In this document: positions 16,672 to 26,325 of the stretch, piece by piece
How positions within the stretch are numbered: position 1 is the first letter of the stretch
How the letters are laid out: each line of letters begins with the position of its first letter
Assembly: GCA_015069165.1 (NCBI GenBank)
Contig: SVJD01000001.1
Coordinates: 121,485-166,313 of the forward strand
Direction of reading: 5' to 3'
Length of the DNA stretch: 44,829 bases
From: Oscillospiraceae bacterium
Lineage (GTDB): Bacteria; Bacillota; Clostridia; UBA1212; UBA1255
Program-made: the position numbers and the translations under genes
The notes under the pieces: model-generated
Databases searched by the model: none
The model's input: the letters and a program-made list of their open reading frames with translations, nothing else
Told to the model about the DNA's origin: nothing

Positions 16672-17892
16672 TTAATTTCCTATAAAGTGTCCTATAAGCT
16701 CATAGCCTTTAGCTCTGTAAATACCTGTATTCTTCGCGTACGCTTCACAATATGTTGCACTTTCATCAATCATTTTTTTAACTCTGCTGTCGTAAATCAT
16801 ATACGGAACAGGCTCATGTGTGTGCGTCATTATCGAAAGCGGTGTCGGATGATCAGGCATCACAAGAATCTTATAGTCATCTCCGGATTCTTTAAAATAA
16901 GCAATTATTCTGCTTAAAATCCTACTGTCAAGATATTCTATAGCTTTAACTTTATTTTCAACTTCATGTCTGTGTCCGCATTCATCCGGAGCTTCAACAT
17001 GAAGATATACAAATTCTCCGCCTTTTTTATAAAACTCAATAGCGGCATCTGCTTTTGCTTCAAAATTTGTATGTATGTTTCCTGTTGTTCCGGGTATCTC
17101 GGGAGCTTCCATACGAGCACACATACCGAGTCCTTTTACTAAATCAACTGCAGAAATTACGCAACCTTTTAAGTTATACATACTTTCAAAACTGTCAAAA
17201 CTCGGTCTTCTTCCTTGTCCCCAAAGCCATGCAGATGTTGCAGGATGTAAACCTTTTTCAATACGTTTTTTGTTAATGGGATGGTTAGCTAACAACTCAC
17301 GGCTTTTTTTCATAATTTCAAAAAGCACAAGTCCTATTTCGCCTTTTGGTGTATATTCAGCAATTTTTCTTCCTGAAATATCATGGGGCGGCGTAAATTT
17401 CATATCTTCATTCTTTTGATTTTTAAGTACAACACAATGACGATAACTTATACCCGGATAAAACTTAATTGTATCGGTGCTTAAATTTTCATCGAGATAC
17501 TTTATAAGTTCACGTGATTCTTCTGTGGAAATTTCGTCTGAACTGTAATCTACCATTGTTGTATCTTCATATTTTTCTTCGTCGGAAAGCGTAACAAGAT
17601 TGCATCTTATGGCAATATCATCGTCTGCCAATTCGATTCCCATACTTACTGCCTCAAGCGGTGACCTGCCTGTATAATAAACATCGGGGTTATATCCCAT
17701 TACAGACATATTGGCTATATCGCTTCCGGGAGGATTCAAGTGATCCGGAACAGTCTTCGCAAGTCCTATTTCTGAATATTTTGCTAAATTATCCATGAAA
17801 GGTTTATCTGCTTTTTGAAGCGGTGTCAAGTCACCCAATTCTTTTATCGGGTAATCTGCCATTCCGTCACCAAGTAAAACTAAATACTTCAT
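16672..17892 (-). CDS. apgM: Cofactor-independent phosphoglycerate mutase, archaeal (ApgM) type
   Basis: The 406-residue protein belongs to the alkaline-phosphatase superfamily branch of archaeal-type 2,3-bisphosphoglycerate-independent phosphoglycerate mutases. The metal site starts with LLGDGMADYPI, and the second metal block is LVMPDHPTPLS. Family segments NPPGSDIANMSVMGYNP (catalytic serine region) and HVEAPDECGHR are present. It interconverts 3- and 2-phosphoglycerate in glycolysis. Bacterial relatives have sometimes been annotated as a homoserine kinase, which cannot be fully excluded; no threonine genes are nearby. GAGGAGG lies close before the ATG. It follows htpG by 16 bp. Confidence 0.88.
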   Translation of the reverse strand: MKYLVLLGDGMADYPIKELGDLTPLQKADKPFMDNLAKYSEIGLAKTVPDHLNPPGSDIANMSVMGYNPDVYYTGRSPLEAVSMGIELADDDIAIRCNLVTLSDEEKYEDTTMVDYSSDEISTEESRELIKYLDENLSTDTIKFYPGISYRHCVVLKNQKNEDMKFTPPHDISGRKIAEYTPKGEIGLVLFEIMKKSRELLANHPINKKRIEKGLHPATSAWLWGQGRRPSFDSFESMYNLKGCVISAVDLVKGLGMCARMEAPEIPGTTGNIHTNFEAKADAAIEFYKKGGEFVYLHVEAPDECGHRHEVENKVKAIEYLDSRILSRIIAYFKESGDDYKILVMPDHPTPLSIMTHTHEPVPYMIYDSRVKKMIDESATYCEAYAKNTGIYRAKGYELIGHFIGN

Positions 17893-17908
17893 AAAAAGAC
17901 CTCCTCAA

Positions 17909-19816
17909 TTATTCAGAAAGTATATCCAAAATTTTTGCAGAACGCTCAATAAATTTTGTCATTGCGTCAGCTTCCATCGGCTTATGTGCAAGCACTGCAA
18001 GGTCATAAATCTGTTCGCAAAGAATGTTTGCCTTCTCATTATCTGTTTCAACAGAGTTTTCTTTTAATTCTTTATATTTTTGAACAGATTTATTCTTTGC
18101 ATTGAGTACGATTGTAACTTCATCTTCCAACGGCAAACCAAATCCACCGTACATTTTAGCCATTTCCTGCATTCTGCGTGATTCTTCGGATACAAGAATT
18201 ATAGCAGGCATATTTGATTTCATAGCTTCTGCTTTTACTTTAATTTTTTCATTTCCGGAAACTTTTTTGAAATCTGCAATGAAAATTTCGGAAAGTTTAT
18301 CCAAATCTTCTTGTTTGAATTCATCTGTTGATTCTTTCATATTGTCGGTTATATCAGAGTCTATTCTTACAAATTTAACCTTGCCTTGATTTTTATATTC
18401 AAGGTAATTCATAAAATGACTGTCTAACGGACCGTTAAGTACAGCGATTTTAATATCACTGCCTTTATACATATTAACGTACTGTGCCTGTTGTACAACA
18501 TCGTCAATATAATGAATTGCCATCTGATCTCCCATTTCCTCAAGTGACAAATATTCACCGTCTGCAGTCTTGAACAAGAGTGCTTCTTTTACTTTCTCAT
18601 AAAACTTCTCATCTTTGAGACAACCGAATTTTATAAAAGGATTTATATCGTCCCAATATTTGATGTAATTTTCTTTTTCGGTATTAAACATTCCCGTGAG
18701 CTTGTCTGCAACTTTTTTAGTAATATGTGCTGAAATTTTATTTACATATCCGTCATTTTGCAAAAAGCTTCTTGAAACATTAAGCGGTAAATCAGGGCAA
18801 TCTATCGCACCTTTTAAAAGCATAAGATATTCAGGCAAAATTTCTTTAACATTGTCTGCTACGAATACTTGGTTGTAGTAAACCTTTACTTCTCCTTCAA
18901 GTGTATCATATTGGCTTTTAAGCTTCGGAAAATACAAAATACCTTTAAGGTTAAACGGATAATCTGTATTAAGGTGAATCCAGAAAAGCGGCTCATTAAA
19001 ATCATGGAAAAGTGTTCTGTAAAAAGCTTTGTATTCTTCGTCAGTACAATCTTTTACAGGCTTTGCCCATAAAGGTGTTGTGTTATTGATAGGTTTAACT
19101 TCTTCAATAATATCTTGTACGAGTTCACCTTTTTCTTTTGCTTCCTCTGCTGCCTTGTGAGCATCAGCCGCTTTCTTTTCTTCCTCCTGAACATCAATAA
19201 AATAAAGATTTATAGGCAAGAAAGAAAAATATTTAGTCAATGTTTCGCGCAATTTATGTGCTTCGAGATATTCTTTGCTGTCTTCTGAAATGTGCATCGT
19301 GATATAAGTTCCGCGTTCTTGTGAATCGGAAGCTGTCATTTCAAAATCCATACCGCTGTTGCTTTCCCAATGAACAGCTTCTGAACCTTCAAGATATGAC
19401 AATGTATCAATTTCTACTTTATCTGAAACCATAAAAGAAGAATAAAAGCCCAAACCGAAATGACCTATAATCTGAGCTTCATCCGTTTTATCCTGATATT
19501 TTTCAAGAAAGTCTTTTGCTCCGGAAAAAGCGATTTGATTTATATATTTTATAACTTCGTCACGAGTCATACCGATACCGTTATCAAAAACAGTAATCGT
19601 ACCTGCATCTTTGTCAAGTGTAACCTCAATTTTCCATTCAGATTCTTCAACACTTGCAATGCCTACTGCATTAAGTTTTTTTAATTTACTTATAGCATCA
19701 CTTGCATTTGATACTATTTCTCTTAAAAAAATATCTTTCTCAGAATAAAGCCATTTTTTTATAATCGGGAATATATTCTCTGTATTTATTGATACTGAAC
19801 CTTGCATATTTTCCAT
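17909..19816 (-). CDS. htpG: Molecular chaperone Hsp90 (HtpG)
   Basis: This cytoplasmic ATP-dependent chaperone has the GHKL ATPase domain at its N-terminus (about 1-220: LREIVSNASDAISK, VFDNGIGMTRDEV, IGHFGLGFYSSFMVS). The middle domain follows (IDCPDLPLNVSRSFLQND), then the dimerisation domain. The open frame reaches 19831, but GGAGG 5 nt before the ATG at 19816 and the family start ENMQGSVSINTENIF fix a 635-residue product, normal for bacterial HtpG. It lies between oadB (33 bp upstream) and the mutase gene. No heat-shock operator (CIRCE) is visible in front of it. Confidence 0.96.
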   Translation of the reverse strand: MENMQGSVSINTENIFPIIKKWLYSEKDIFLREIVSNASDAISKLKKLNAVGIASVEESEWKIEVTLDKDAGTITVFDNGIGMTRDEVIKYINQIAFSGAKDFLEKYQDKTDEAQIIGHFGLGFYSSFMVSDKVEIDTLSYLEGSEAVHWESNSGMDFEMTASDSQERGTYITMHISEDSKEYLEAHKLRETLTKYFSFLPINLYFIDVQEEEKKAADAHKAAEEAKEKGELVQDIIEEVKPINNTTPLWAKPVKDCTDEEYKAFYRTLFHDFNEPLFWIHLNTDYPFNLKGILYFPKLKSQYDTLEGEVKVYYNQVFVADNVKEILPEYLMLLKGAIDCPDLPLNVSRSFLQNDGYVNKISAHITKKVADKLTGMFNTEKENYIKYWDDINPFIKFGCLKDEKFYEKVKEALLFKTADGEYLSLEEMGDQMAIHYIDDVVQQAQYVNMYKGSDIKIAVLNGPLDSHFMNYLEYKNQGKVKFVRIDSDITDNMKESTDEFKQEDLDKLSEIFIADFKKVSGNEKIKVKAEAMKSNMPAIILVSEESRRMQEMAKMYGGFGLPLEDEVTIVLNAKNKSVQKYKELKENSVETDNEKANILCEQIYDLAVLAHKPMEADAMTKFIERSAKILDILSE

Positions 19817-19849
19817 AAAAACCTCCGTCAAAATATATAAATATTTAAA

Positions 19850-20998
19850 TTATCCTAACATAGTAATCAATATTCCGGATGCAACGGCAGAGCCGATAAC
19901 ACCTGCAACATTCGGTCCCATTGCGTGCATAAGAAGATAGTTGTTCGGATCTTCCTCTCTGCCAACCTTTTGTGCAATTCTTGCTGCCATGGGAACTGCC
20001 GAAACACCTGCCGCACCGATAAGGGGATTTACTTTTCCCTTAGTTGCAATACATAGCAATTTACCGAAAAGTACGCCTGTTGCAGTACCCATTGCAAACG
20101 CAAACATACCGAGGAAAAGAATTCCTAATGTTTTTGCTTGCAGGAAGTTTTCTGCACTTGCAGTTGAACCAACGGAAATACCGAGAAAAATTGTTACAAT
20201 ATTCATCAACTCATTTTCTGCTGTTTTAGCAAGTCTTTCGCATACGCCGCTCTCACGAATCAAATTACCGAGCATTAACATTCCTACCAGTGTTGCGGCA
20301 GAAGGAAGCAAGAGAGAAACGAGTAAAGTTACCAATATGGGGAAAATGATTTTTTCCTTTTTGGAAACTCGGCGAAGCTGAGTCATCTTAATTGCTCGTT
20401 CTTTTTTGGTTGTTAAAAGTCTCATAATAGGCGGCTGAATTACCGGTACAAGTGCCATATACGAGTAAGCGGCCACCGCAATCGCGGGAGTTAAATGTTC
20501 TGCCAAAGCTTGCGCCGTAAATATGGCTGTAGGTCCGTCTGCTCCGCCTATCATAGCAATCGCTCCGGCTTCTTTTGTTGTAAAACCGATAAGCACCGCA
20601 CCTATAAAAGTAATGAATATTCCGACTTGTGCTGCTGCTCCTAAAAGTAAACTCTTGGGATTAGCAATCAGCGGACCGAAGTCTGTCATTACGCCAATAC
20701 CTAAGAAAATCAATGGCGGATAAATTTTTAATTTAACACCTTGATATAAATAGTAGAGCAAACCGCCCTCTGATGTTGAAGCAAGCTCCGCAAAGGGTAA
20801 GTTTGCAAGTAACATACCGAAAGCAATCGGCAATAAAAGAAGTGGTTCGAATTTCTTTACAATAGCAAGATAAATCAGTACAAGTGAAATACAAATCATC
20901 ACAAGTGTTTTCCATCCGCCATCTGTAAAATTGACAATTATTTCATAAAAGCCCGAAGCTTTCAGAAGCTCAATTACTGTATCAATAAAGGCACCCAT
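19850..20998 (-). CDS. oadB: Sodium-pumping decarboxylase beta subunit
   Basis: The 382-residue, highly hydrophobic protein matches the membrane subunit of Na+-translocating decarboxylases (OadB/GcdB/MmdB). It has the conserved [14 protein letters not shown] block and the [14 protein letters not shown] block near the ion site, plus the family ending with [16 protein letters not shown]. It decarboxylates the carboxybiotin carrier and uses the energy to export sodium. Whether the partner carboxyltransferase acts on oxaloacetate, methylmalonyl-CoA or glutaconyl-CoA is unknown, since neither alpha subunit nor biotin carrier is encoded in this window. It overlaps oadG by one base. Confidence 0.93.
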   Translation of the reverse strand: MGAFIDTVIELLKASGFYEIIVNFTDGGWKTLVMICISLVLIYLAIVKKFEPLLLLPIAFGMLLANLPFAELASTSEGGLLYYLYQGVKLKIYPPLIFLGIGVMTDFGPLIANPKSLLLGAAAQVGIFITFIGAVLIGFTTKEAGAIAMIGGADGPTAIFTAQALAEHLTPAIAVAAYSYMALVPVIQPPIMRLLTTKKERAIKMTQLRRVSKKEKIIFPILVTLLVSLLLPSAATLVGMLMLGNLIRESGVCERLAKTAENELMNIVTIFLGISVGSTASAENFLQAKTLGILFLGMFAFAMGTATGVLFGKLLCIATKGKVNPLIGAAGVSAVPMAARIAQKVGREEDPNNYLLMHAMGPNVAGVIGSAVASGILITMLG

Positions 20999-21324
20999 TA
21001 AGATTTCCTCCCCAATTTAGTTTTGCGAAAAGCAACAACTTTGAAAGAACTCAAATCCGAAGATTCTCCGCATCCGGCTCTGTACGCAGCAATGGCTGCA
21101 GTTATAACACTAACGAGAGTGTGATCATCTGCATTAACATTGGTCATGGCTGACGAAGGCGTCTCTTTTTCCTCTGTTTTTTGTTTAATCTCCGGAAATT
21201 TTTTCGTTTTTTCGGATTTATTTCCATTTACAATTCTCGGAAAAGCTGTCAAGATTAATGTTAAAAGTAACAGAATTAAAAATACGAGCAAAATTCCGAT
21301 TATCACTACTTGTGCTATAAACAT
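20998..21324 (-). CDS. oadG: OadG-family sodium pump decarboxylase gamma subunit
   Basis: The 108-residue protein has one N-terminal membrane segment (about residues 4-27) and a Lys/Glu-rich linker. Its C-terminus ([12 protein letters not shown] and [10 protein letters not shown]) is typical of gamma/delta subunits that tether the decarboxylase to OadB. The frame is open to 21411, but that start would lie on the -35 element. AAAGGTG before the ATG at 21324 decides the start. The TAA shares a base with the oadB ATG. Confidence 0.82.
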   Translation of the reverse strand: MFIAQVVIIGILLVFLILLLLTLILTAFPRIVNGNKSEKTKKFPEIKQKTEEKETPSSAMTNVNADDHTLVSVITAAIAAYRAGCGESSDLSSFKVVAFRKTKLGRKS

Positions 21325-21382
21325 AAATTCACCTTTTATATATAAAATTTTGTTGTATGTCAGCATTAAAATATACATTGTT

Positions 21383-21411
21383 AGCATAACACCAAAAGCA
21401 AAAAAGGTCAA
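21383..21411 (-). promoter_or_regulatory. Promoter of the oadG-oadB-htpG unit
   Basis: On the minus strand TTGACC (21411-21406), a 17-bp spacer and TATGCT (21388-21383) form a good housekeeping promoter. It would start near 21376 and give a 5' leader of about 50 nt before oadG. Confidence 0.62.
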
Positions 21412-21455
21412 ATAAAAAACAACCTTTTAAAGTGCAATTTCAGACCGATTTGTGA

Positions 21456-21484
21456 TTGATTTAAGTTTAATAAAATGATATAAT
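21456..21484 (+). promoter_or_regulatory. Promoter of the DUF1846 gene
   Basis: TTGATT (21456-21461), a 17-bp spacer and a perfect TATAAT (21479-21484) lie about 40 bp before the ATG at 21525. It is divergent from the oadG promoter, with the two -35 elements some 45 bp apart. Confidence 0.75.
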
Positions 21485-21524
21485 GTAAGGCGTTAATTTT
21501 TTACGAAACAAGGAGTCAAGTTGT

Positions 21525-23012
21525 ATGCAATCTGCTTTTAACAACGAAGTCTACATTGAGAAACAAGCAAAACATATTAGAGAGCGAATAAGCCAATTCG
21601 GCAACAAATTATACTTGGAATTCGGCGGAAAACTCTTCGACGACTATCATGCATCAAGAGTATTGCCCGGTTTTGCACCTGATAACAAAATTAAATTATT
21701 GTGCGAATTTAAAGACATTTGCGAAATACTTATTTGTATCAATGCCGCTGATATCGAAAAAAACAAAATCCGTGCGGATTTAGGTATCACTTATGATCGC
21801 GAAATTTTAAGACTTATAGATTCTGTAAGAGCACTTGGCATATTGGTAAACAATGTTGTTATTACACAATACACAGGACAACCGGCTGCCGATGTATTCC
21901 GTACAAAACTCGAAAAGAGAGGTATAAATACATACCTTCATTACCCCATTCCCGGTTATCCCGCAAATGTCGACTTGATTGTAAGCGACGAAGGATACGG
22001 CAAAAATGATTTTGTTGCAACCACAAGACCGCTCGTTGTTGTTACTGCTCCCGGTCCTTGCAGCGGTAAAATGGCTACTTGTCTTTCTCAGATGTATCAT
22101 GAGCACAAACGCGGAATTTCTGCGGGCTATGCCAAATTTGAAACTTTCCCTGTTTGGAATCTTCCTTTAAAACACCCTGTTAATCTTGCTTATGAGGCAG
22201 CAACGGCTGATTTAAAAGATGTTAATATGATAGACCCTTATCATTTGGAGGAATATAATGTCAGAACTGTTAATTACAACCGTGACATTGAAGTTTTCCC
22301 CGTTGTAGAAAGAATTCTCAGAAAAATTCTCGGTAAAGATGTTTACCACTCACCTACAGATATGGGTGTTAATATGCTTGCTTATGCAATTGAAGACGAC
22401 GCTGCTGTTTGCAAGGCTGCAAACGACGAAATAATCAGACGTTATTATAAAATACATTGTGATAATATGCAGGGGCTTTTTGATGCCGAAACAGTTGATA
22501 AAATAGAATTAATTATGAACCAAGCCGGATTAAAGCCTTCTGACAGACCTGTTGCTATTGCCGCAGCCCAAAAGGCAAAGGAGAAAAATGCTCCGGCTAT
22601 GGCAATTGAGCTTCCCAACGGCGAAATAGTTACCGGCAGAGCAACAAATCTTATGACAGCAGCTGCGAGCTGTACTTTAAACGCTTTAAAGAAGCTTGCA
22701 GGACTTGATGACGCTCTTCTTATGATTGCTCCGCTTGTATTGGAGCCTACTTTGAAACTCAAAAAAGATATTTACGGTACTGACAAGCCCATATTAAGTC
22801 TTGAAGAAGTTTTGATTTCACTCAGCATTTGTGCTGTTACAAATACTCTTGCCGATATTGCTTTGAAAAATCTCGGTGCACTTTCCGGTTGTGAGGCACA
22901 TTCTACCGTAATTCTTTCTCAAAGTGATGATATTGTATGTAAAAAATTAGGTTATAATCTTACTTGTGAACCTGCTTTTGCAAGCAACGATTTATTTGAC
23001 GGTAATATTTAA
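21525..23012 (+). CDS. UPF0371/DUF1846 family protein
   Basis: The 495-residue protein is a full-length member of the conserved UPF0371 (DUF1846) family found in many Firmicutes and Actinobacteria. It carries the highly conserved segments RISQFGNKLYLEFGGKLFDD, VVITQYTGQPAADVFR and VVTAPGPCSGKMATCLSQMY, then FPVWNLPLKHPVNLAYEAAT and SPTDMGVNM. The APGPCSGK stretch looks like a phosphate-binding loop, but the function of the family is not established as far as I know. It is cytoplasmic by composition. AAGGAG precedes the ATG, and it has its own promoter. A glycosyltransferase gene follows 21 bp later. Confidence 0.93.
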   Translation: MQSAFNNEVYIEKQAKHIRERISQFGNKLYLEFGGKLFDDYHASRVLPGFAPDNKIKLLCEFKDICEILICINAADIEKNKIRADLGITYDREILRLIDSVRALGILVNNVVITQYTGQPAADVFRTKLEKRGINTYLHYPIPGYPANVDLIVSDEGYGKNDFVATTRPLVVVTAPGPCSGKMATCLSQMYHEHKRGISAGYAKFETFPVWNLPLKHPVNLAYEAATADLKDVNMIDPYHLEEYNVRTVNYNRDIEVFPVVERILRKILGKDVYHSPTDMGVNMLAYAIEDDAAVCKAANDEIIRRYYKIHCDNMQGLFDAETVDKIELIMNQAGLKPSDRPVAIAAAQKAKEKNAPAMAIELPNGEIVTGRATNLMTAAASCTLNALKKLAGLDDALLMIAPLVLEPTLKLKKDIYGTDKPILSLEEVLISLSICAVTNTLADIALKNLGALSGCEAHSTVILSQSDDIVCKKLGYNLTCEPAFASNDLFDGNI

Positions 23013-23033
23013 AATTTTGATAGGAGTGTTCTT

Positions 23034-24026
23034 ATGATAAATGAACCCGCTACGCTTTATATAGTCGTTCCTTGCTATAACGAAAGTGAAGTATTCCCCA
23101 TCACCGCTCCGGCACTTACAGAGCTTTTGAAGGATATGATTCAAAATAAAAAAGTTTCGACAAAAAGCCGCATTTTTTTTGTTGATGACGGTAGCCGTGA
23201 TAATACTTGGGAGCTTATCGCCGCAGAACATTCCGTAAACTCATACGTTTCCGGTTTAAAACTTGCCGGAAATGTCGGTCATCAAAATGCTTTACTTGCC
23301 GGTCTTTTAACTGCAGCAGACAAATCTGATATTACAGTTTCTATCGATGCTGATTTGCAAGATGACACCAAAGCCATTATTGAAATGGTTGATAAATACT
23401 ACGAAGGTTTCGATATTGTTTATGGTGTTCGCAGCAGCAGAAAAAAAGATTCTTTTTTCAAACGTACAACTGCACAAGGTTTTTACAAACTTATGAATAT
23501 GATGGGAGTAAAAACAGTATACAACCACGCTGATTTTCGTTTAATGAGCGCACGTGCGGTTGCCCATCTTAAAAATTATAAAGAAAGAAACCTTTTTTTA
23601 AGAGGAATTGTACCATTAATCGGATATAAAACCACTTCTGTATATTACGAGAGAAGCAAAAGAGTTGCCGGCGAGTCAAAATATCCTTTAAAGAAAATGC
23701 TCAGTTTTGCCTTTGACGGAATAACATCTTTCAGCATTAAACCCATCTCTCTCATTTTAGCTTTAGGTATAATAATTATTTTCTGCTCAATAGTTGCAGC
23801 TGTCTACTCATTAATTGCATACTTCTGCGGAAATACAGTTCCCGGTTGGACGTCTTTGATGCTTTCGATTTGGTTTTTGGGCGGAGTTCAACTTGTATCC
23901 GTCGGTCTTATCGGACAATATATCGGCAAAATTTATATTGAATCAAAGGAACGTCCAAGATACAATCTTGAAATGTTTCTCACTGACGAAGAAACCATCA
24001 ACGAAGAGATACAAAATAATCAGTAA
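23034..24026 (+). CDS. GtrB/DPM1-like polyprenyl-phosphate glycosyltransferase
   Basis: The 330-residue protein has a GT2 catalytic domain (about 7-230) with VVPCYNESE, the nucleotide-binding FVDDGSRDNTWE and the DXD-type SIDADLQDD. Two membrane segments follow (about 237-260 and 270-296). This is the layout of enzymes that load glucose or another sugar onto undecaprenyl phosphate for transfer across the membrane. The sugar cannot be predicted. GGAG precedes the ATG. The 3' end overlaps the convergent amidase gene by 29 bp. Confidence 0.9.
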   Translation: MINEPATLYIVVPCYNESEVFPITAPALTELLKDMIQNKKVSTKSRIFFVDDGSRDNTWELIAAEHSVNSYVSGLKLAGNVGHQNALLAGLLTAADKSDITVSIDADLQDDTKAIIEMVDKYYEGFDIVYGVRSSRKKDSFFKRTTAQGFYKLMNMMGVKTVYNHADFRLMSARAVAHLKNYKERNLFLRGIVPLIGYKTTSVYYERSKRVAGESKYPLKKMLSFAFDGITSFSIKPISLILALGIIIIFCSIVAAVYSLIAYFCGNTVPGWTSLMLSIWFLGGVQLVSVGLIGQYIGKIYIESKERPRYNLEMFLTDEETINEEIQNNQ

Positions 24027-24918
24027 TCCCTTGTGCAATTTTTTCTTGATATTCTGCGGAATTCAATAATTTATCTTCCTTTTCATTTGATAAAAATCCG
24101 CATTCTATAATTATACAAGTTCCTTTGCACCAATTTATTCCGGTGTATGAATCACTTTTATGTACATATCTTTTTTTAGCGCCTGTTGAATTGCAAATAT
24201 AATCAAGCATTCTAGTTGCAACTTCATAATCAAATTCAGATTGCGCAATATATTCAGCCGTCGAGTTACCTTCCCCTCTTACAAAAAGGTCAATTCCTTC
24301 CGCAGAACTCGAATCAGCAGAATTACAATGAATACGCAGAGTAAAATCAGCCCCAAATTCATTTGACATTTGAGCCCGCTCAACATTTGAAATATCCACA
24401 TCGTGAGTTGTTCTTGTCATCAAAACTTCAGCTCCCAAAGCTGTCAATTTATTGTAAATCAGCTCTGAAATTTGAAGATTCGTTACATATTCTTCAATGC
24501 CTGTATACATACCATCTGTTCCCGATGTGCATTTTGATTTTAAAGTATCATCCCAAGGAGCACATAATTCTTTTTCGTAATTACCCTTATTTTGATGTCC
24601 GGGATCTATACAAATTTTTAATCCCTTTAAAATCCCCTTATCCGTTACATCTGCTGTCGGTTTCGCAGTTACACTCTCCGTAGGAATTGCTGTAGGAATC
24701 TCGGTTGGTGTAACAATGGGTTTTACTGTTGGTGTTAGTGTTGTTGACACGGTTGGTGAAGCCTGCAACGTTATATCGGGAGCTATTATGGGAGAATTAG
24801 TTGACACAGTTGTCGGAATTGGAGTCGATACAATACCAAACCTCGATATTCCGCAAGCAGAAAAAAGCAAAGAAATAATACACAAAATTATCGTATAAAA
24901 CAAATTTCTCTTTGACAT
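23998..24918 (-). CDS. N-acetylmuramoyl-L-alanine amidase (Amidase_3) lipoprotein
   Basis: The 306-residue protein has a lipoprotein signal (LFSACG, lipidated Cys22) and a Thr/Pro-rich linker (about 30-90) that probably spans the cell wall. The C-terminal Amidase_3 domain starts with the zinc-ligand motif CIDPGHQNKG, continues with IHCNSAD and ends with the catalytic IIECGFLSNEKED. It cleaves the bond between MurNAc and the stem peptide. AGGAG precedes the ATG. It is the last gene of a minus-strand run after trmFO (26 bp). Confidence 0.92.
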   Translation of the reverse strand: MSKRNLFYTIILCIISLLFSACGISRFGIVSTPIPTTVSTNSPIIAPDITLQASPTVSTTLTPTVKPIVTPTEIPTAIPTESVTAKPTADVTDKGILKGLKICIDPGHQNKGNYEKELCAPWDDTLKSKCTSGTDGMYTGIEEYVTNLQISELIYNKLTALGAEVLMTRTTHDVDISNVERAQMSNEFGADFTLRIHCNSADSSSAEGIDLFVRGEGNSTAEYIAQSEFDYEVATRMLDYICNSTGAKKRYVHKSDSYTGINWCKGTCIIIECGFLSNEKEDKLLNSAEYQEKIAQGITDYFVSLR

Positions 24919-24944
24919 AAAAACAGCTCCTAATTGGTTATAAA

Positions 24945-26294
24945 TTACAATTTTACTACTATTTCTTTTATTACTTTGATTGCATTTTCAGCAGTGTATA
25001 ATTTTTTTAATTTCTTATCTTTAACTCTGCCATAAACTGCCTCAACATCAAATTGCATAATGCCGAAATTCGCCCCCATCGGTTGAAAATCGTCGCCGGC
25101 ATAATTTGCCACGTATTGTGAAAGTGCACCTATTTGAGTAGCTGATGTAAAAATAACCTTTTCTTTTCCTAAAATTTCTCTTGCCGCATTTAAGCCTGCA
25201 ACATATCCTGAAGAAGTTGACTCCATATAACCCTCTACACCAGTTATCTGTCCAGCAAAATATACAGGTACATTGAGAGCATTTTTCTCATCATAAAGTC
25301 TGTATGTAGAGTCAATCATTTCAGGAGATTGAATGTAAATGTTTTTATGCATAACGCCGTATCTTGCGTATTCTGCATTTTTAAGTCCCGGAATCATACC
25401 AAACACTCTTTTTTGCTCACCGAATTTCAAACGAGTTTGAAATCCTACCATGTTAAAAAGAGTACCTTCTAAATTATCTTGTCGCAATTGCACAACTGCA
25501 TAATAATCCTCGTTTGTTTCCGGATGTCTAAGTCCCACAGGCTTTAAAGGTCCAAAACGTAATGTGTCAACTCCTCTTTTAGCCATAGACTCAACAGGCA
25601 TACAGCCTTCGTATAAATCAAGAGAGTCAAAATCCTTTACATCTGCACATTCAGCATTTATCAACGCATCATAAAAAGCCAAATATTCGTCTCTTTTCAT
25701 TGGGCAGTTTATATAATCGGCATCGCCTTTGCCGTATCTTGCAGCTTTGAACACTTTTGAATGATCGATACTTTCTTCCATTATAACAGGAGCCGCAGCA
25801 TCAAAAAAGTGAAGCTTCTTCAATCCGAATAAATTTGTAATTTCGTCTGTAAGCGGTTTTGATGTTAAAGGACCTGTTGCAATAATTATACATTCACAAT
25901 CTTCGTTTTCAGATATTAACTCCTTAATTGAAGTAATTTCTTTTCTGATTACAGTGATATATTCAGATTCATTTATCTTGTCAGTTATTTTTTTTGAAAA
26001 AACTTCTCTGTCAACGGCTAATGCTCCACCTGCAGGAACAGCGCTTTCATCTGCACACTGAACGATAAGTCCTCCAAGCAGACGCATTTCTTCTTTTAAA
26101 AGACCCGAAGCATTTTCAATATTAGCTGCTTTCAAAGAATTGCTGCAAACAAGCTCTGCAAGATTCTCTGACACATGGGCATCAGAGAACTTAACAGGCT
26201 TCATTTCGAATAACTTTACATTTATACTATGTTTTGCGATTTGCCAAGCTGCTTCACAACCTGCCAAACCGCCACCAATTACATATACTGCCAT
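24945..26294 (-). CDS. trmFO: FAD-dependent methylenetetrahydrofolate tRNA uracil-54 methyltransferase
   Basis: The 449-residue flavoprotein makes ribothymidine at position 54 of tRNA with methylenetetrahydrofolate as carbon donor. It starts with a dinucleotide-binding motif (VIGGGLAGCEAAWQIA). It contains the conserved cysteine regions LAELVCSNSLKA and LYEGCMPVESMAKRG, and FAGQITGVEGYMES near the end. Length is normal for Firmicutes. The topA-trmFO order is common in this phylum and supports the call. Confidence 0.96.
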   Translation of the reverse strand: MAVYVIGGGLAGCEAAWQIAKHSINVKLFEMKPVKFSDAHVSENLAELVCSNSLKAANIENASGLLKEEMRLLGGLIVQCADESAVPAGGALAVDREVFSKKITDKINESEYITVIRKEITSIKELISENEDCECIIIATGPLTSKPLTDEITNLFGLKKLHFFDAAAPVIMEESIDHSKVFKAARYGKGDADYINCPMKRDEYLAFYDALINAECADVKDFDSLDLYEGCMPVESMAKRGVDTLRFGPLKPVGLRHPETNEDYYAVVQLRQDNLEGTLFNMVGFQTRLKFGEQKRVFGMIPGLKNAEYARYGVMHKNIYIQSPEMIDSTYRLYDEKNALNVPVYFAGQITGVEGYMESTSSGYVAGLNAAREILGKEKVIFTSATQIGALSQYVANYAGDDFQPMGANFGIMQFDVEAVYGRVKDKKLKKLYTAENAIKVIKEIVVKL

Positions 26295-26325
26295 AATCTT
26301 TACCTATATACACATTCCTGAATAA

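Noticed and set aside
21325-21411. Longer start for oadG giving 137 residues
   Set aside because: The added part covers the -35 and -10 elements; AAAGGTG supports the start at 21324.
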